DNA from: Azospira restricta
GTDB taxonomy: Bacteria > Pseudomonadota > Gammaproteobacteria > Burkholderiales > Rhodocyclaceae
Direction: 5' to 3'
Assembly (NCBI RefSeq): GCF_016858125.1
Contig: NZ_CP064781.1
Location: 620,001 to 684,000, forward strand
DNA: 64,000 nt
Below are positions 62,971 through 64,000 of this stretch, piece by piece. The notes under the pieces were generated by a model. That model was not told the origin of the DNA, ran no database searches, and saw only the letters and a list, made by a program, of their open reading frames with translations. Made by a program: the position numbers and the translations under genes. Each line of letters starts with the position of its first letter. Within the stretch, counting starts at the first letter, position 1.

Positions 62971-62986
62971 CGTTTCACGTGAAACA
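62971..62986. promoter_or_regulatory. parS-like site between dps and topB
   Basis: CGTTTCACGTGAAACA differs at only the first base from the consensus TGTTTCACGTGAAACA, and the inner 14 bases GTTTCACGTGAAAC are a perfect palindrome. It is the second ParB-type site in the window and abuts the terminator hairpin that starts at 62987. Confidence 0.88.
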
Positions 62987-63012
62987 AAAGGGCCACCCGC
63001 GGGTGGCCCTTT
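62987..63012. terminator. Bidirectional terminator between dps and topB
   Basis: AAAGGGCCACCC (62987-62998) and GGGTGGCCCTTT (63001-63012) are perfectly complementary with a GC loop. The convergent dps and topB genes can both use it. Confidence 0.85.
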
Positions 63013-63030
63013 GCATTGGCGGTGGCGGGC

Positions 63031-64000
63031 TCAGGCGTCCTTCTTGCGCGACGCCGCAGCCTTCTTCGCCGCTGGCTTGGCGGCGGGCTTCGCCGCCTTG
63101 GCCGGGGCCTCCGCCGCTTCGTCCTTCTTCGCCGCGCCCTTGGTCGGCGCCTTCGCCTCGCGCTTCTCGAATTCGAAGCCGACCTTGCCGTCCTTGCCGC
63201 GGACGAGGAAGGCCGAGAACTTGCGCCGGGTCTTGTTCGAGACGAAGTTCTTCAGCAGGTCGGTGCGGCCGGTTTCGAGCAGCTTCTGCATCTGCTCGCG
63301 CTCGATCGGCTGCTGCAGGATGATCTTGCCGGAGCGGAAGTCGCAGGTGCGCTCGGGGCCGACCGATTTTTCGCAGACGTAGGCCAGGCCGTGCTCGAAA
63401 ACGCGGGACTGGCACTTCGGGCAGGCGCCGAGCGGCTGCTGCTCGGAGAAGTCGACCGCCTCGGCGGTGCCGTCCTCGCCGCCGGCGCCCTGGCCGAAGT
63501 CGAACTCCGGCGCGTGCTCGGCGTTGAGCTTGATCAGCGCGTTGAACGGGCGGCCCATCTTGTTGCGGAAGCCGGTCAGCGGGCCGATGACGCGATCGGT
63601 GAGCAGCGCCTCGATCTCCTCCGGCTCGAACTGGCGGCCGGCGACGATCTTCCACAGGCCGTAGTCGCAGTCGCTGCACTGGAATTTCTTGTAGGTCTCG
63701 CGGATCAGGCCGCCGCACTTCGGGCACGGCGCCTGCAACAGGCCGAAGTCGCCGGGGATCGTGTCGCTGTCGTAGCTCTTCGCGCGGGCGACGATGTGCT
63801 GCGTCATCGCCGCGATCTCCTGCATGAACGCCTCGCGCGACAGCTCGCCCTTCTCCATCCGCGCCAGTTTCCATTCCCAATCGCCGGTCAGTTCCGGGTG
63901 CGTCAGCTCGGGGATGCCGAGGCCGTTCAACAGCGTCATCAGCGAGAAGGCCTTGGCGGTCGGGATCAGCTCCCTGCCCTCGCGGTGGATGTACTGCTCG
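63031..64000 (-). CDS. topB: DNA topoisomerase III, C-terminal part (cut by window edge)
   Basis: The frame is open to base 64000 and begins in the window with residues EQYIHREGRELIPTAKAF, the characteristic tail of the type IA topoisomerase core, after which follow LMTLLNGLGIPELTHPELTG and a domain with two zinc-type cysteine clusters (CPKCGGLIRETYKKFQCSDC in part; CPKCQSRVFEHGLAYVCEKS). It ends in a lysine/alanine-rich tail (KPAAKPAAKKAAASRKK) that probably binds DNA. The catalytic tyrosine lies outside the window. Topoisomerase III decatenates DNA and resolves replication intermediates. It is convergent with dps and ends near the terminator. Confidence 0.9.
   Translation of the reverse strand, partial: EQYIHREGRELIPTAKAFSLMTLLNGLGIPELTHPELTGDWEWKLARMEKGELSREAFMQEIAAMTQHIVARAKSYDSDTIPGDFGLLQAPCPKCGGLIRETYKKFQCSDCDYGLWKIVAGRQFEPEEIEALLTDRVIGPLTGFRNKMGRPFNALIKLNAEHAPEFDFGQGAGGEDGTAEAVDFSEQQPLGACPKCQSRVFEHGLAYVCEKSVGPERTCDFRSGKIILQQPIEREQMQKLLETGRTDLLKNFVSNKTRRKFSAFLVRGKDGKVGFEFEKREAKAPTKGAAKKDEAAEAPAKAAKPAAKPAAKKAAASRKKDA

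Overview
The window is a 64 kb piece of a GC-rich (roughly two-thirds G+C) bacterial chromosome that contains the replication-origin neighbourhood. The gene families (FNR/quinone-type respiration genes, a split gid-par-atp cluster, ubiE-ubiJ, a Pel exopolysaccharide cluster, Betaproteobacteria-style DnaA/AtpI/OxyR proteins) suggest a betaproteobacterium, most likely of the Rhodocyclales (Dechloromonas/Azospira/Azoarcus-like). This assignment is an inference from recognised protein families; no database search was possible.

Layout. 1-3.6 kb (minus strand): ilvA, then a sulfate-binding protein gene, a degenerate EAL-domain gene and the start of cysK. 3.8-16.1 kb (plus): a complete, tightly overlapped pelABCDEFG operon for Pel polysaccharide synthesis and export with the c-di-GMP receptor PelD, followed by a small YqaA-type membrane protein. 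16.6-24.7 kb (plus): a 1,294-residue FAD/4Fe-4S oxidoreductase, a HIT protein overlapping an unknown 541-residue protein, a DUF971 protein, ubiE and ubiJ. A near-perfect bidirectional hairpin then separates this from 24.8-35.9 kb (minus): mnmG-rsmG-parA-parB-atpIBEFHAGDC, all collinear. 36-46 kb is an accessory-looking stretch: fabI, a kinase-like protein next to a dual-specificity-type phosphatase, comB-like, ahpC/ahpF with an OxyR-type operator, and a hybrid histidine kinase with a REC-TPR response regulator. 46.0-50.6 kb (minus): a TSUP permease, mnmE, yidC, yidD, rnpA, rpmH. 50.6-56.1 kb (plus): dnaA, a candidate oriC, dnaN, a parS-like site, gyrB. 56.2-64 kb: a YbaK-type deacylase, a three-gene cysteine-synthesis operon (mec-like JAMM protease, a CysO-rhodanese-MoeB fusion, cysM), a triple hairpin repeat, an SRPBCC protein, rsuA, a DsrE protein, oxyR, dps, a second parS site and the 3' part of topB.

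How the parts fit. The chromosome-maintenance set is coherent: dnaA/dnaN/gyrB, DnaA boxes, ParA/ParB and two parS-like palindromes lie within 31 kb. The peroxide-defence set is coherent too: OxyR with both redox cysteines, Dps, AhpC/AhpF, and an operator of OxyR architecture in front of ahpC. Sulfur assimilation appears at both ends: sulfate uptake plus cysK on the left, and on the right a sulfur-carrier-dependent cysteine route resembling the mycobacterial CysO/CysM/Mec system, but with the carrier fused to its own sulfurtransferase and activating enzyme.

The most unusual item is that last operon (56,775-59,588). The CysO-like carrier domain ends in a diglycine that is buried inside the fusion, so its C-terminal carboxylate cannot be activated until the chain is cut, and the gene immediately upstream encodes a JAMM metalloprotease that is the obvious candidate. 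No tRNA, rRNA, CRISPR array or insertion sequence was recognised, and no gene-free stretch exceeds 300 bases.
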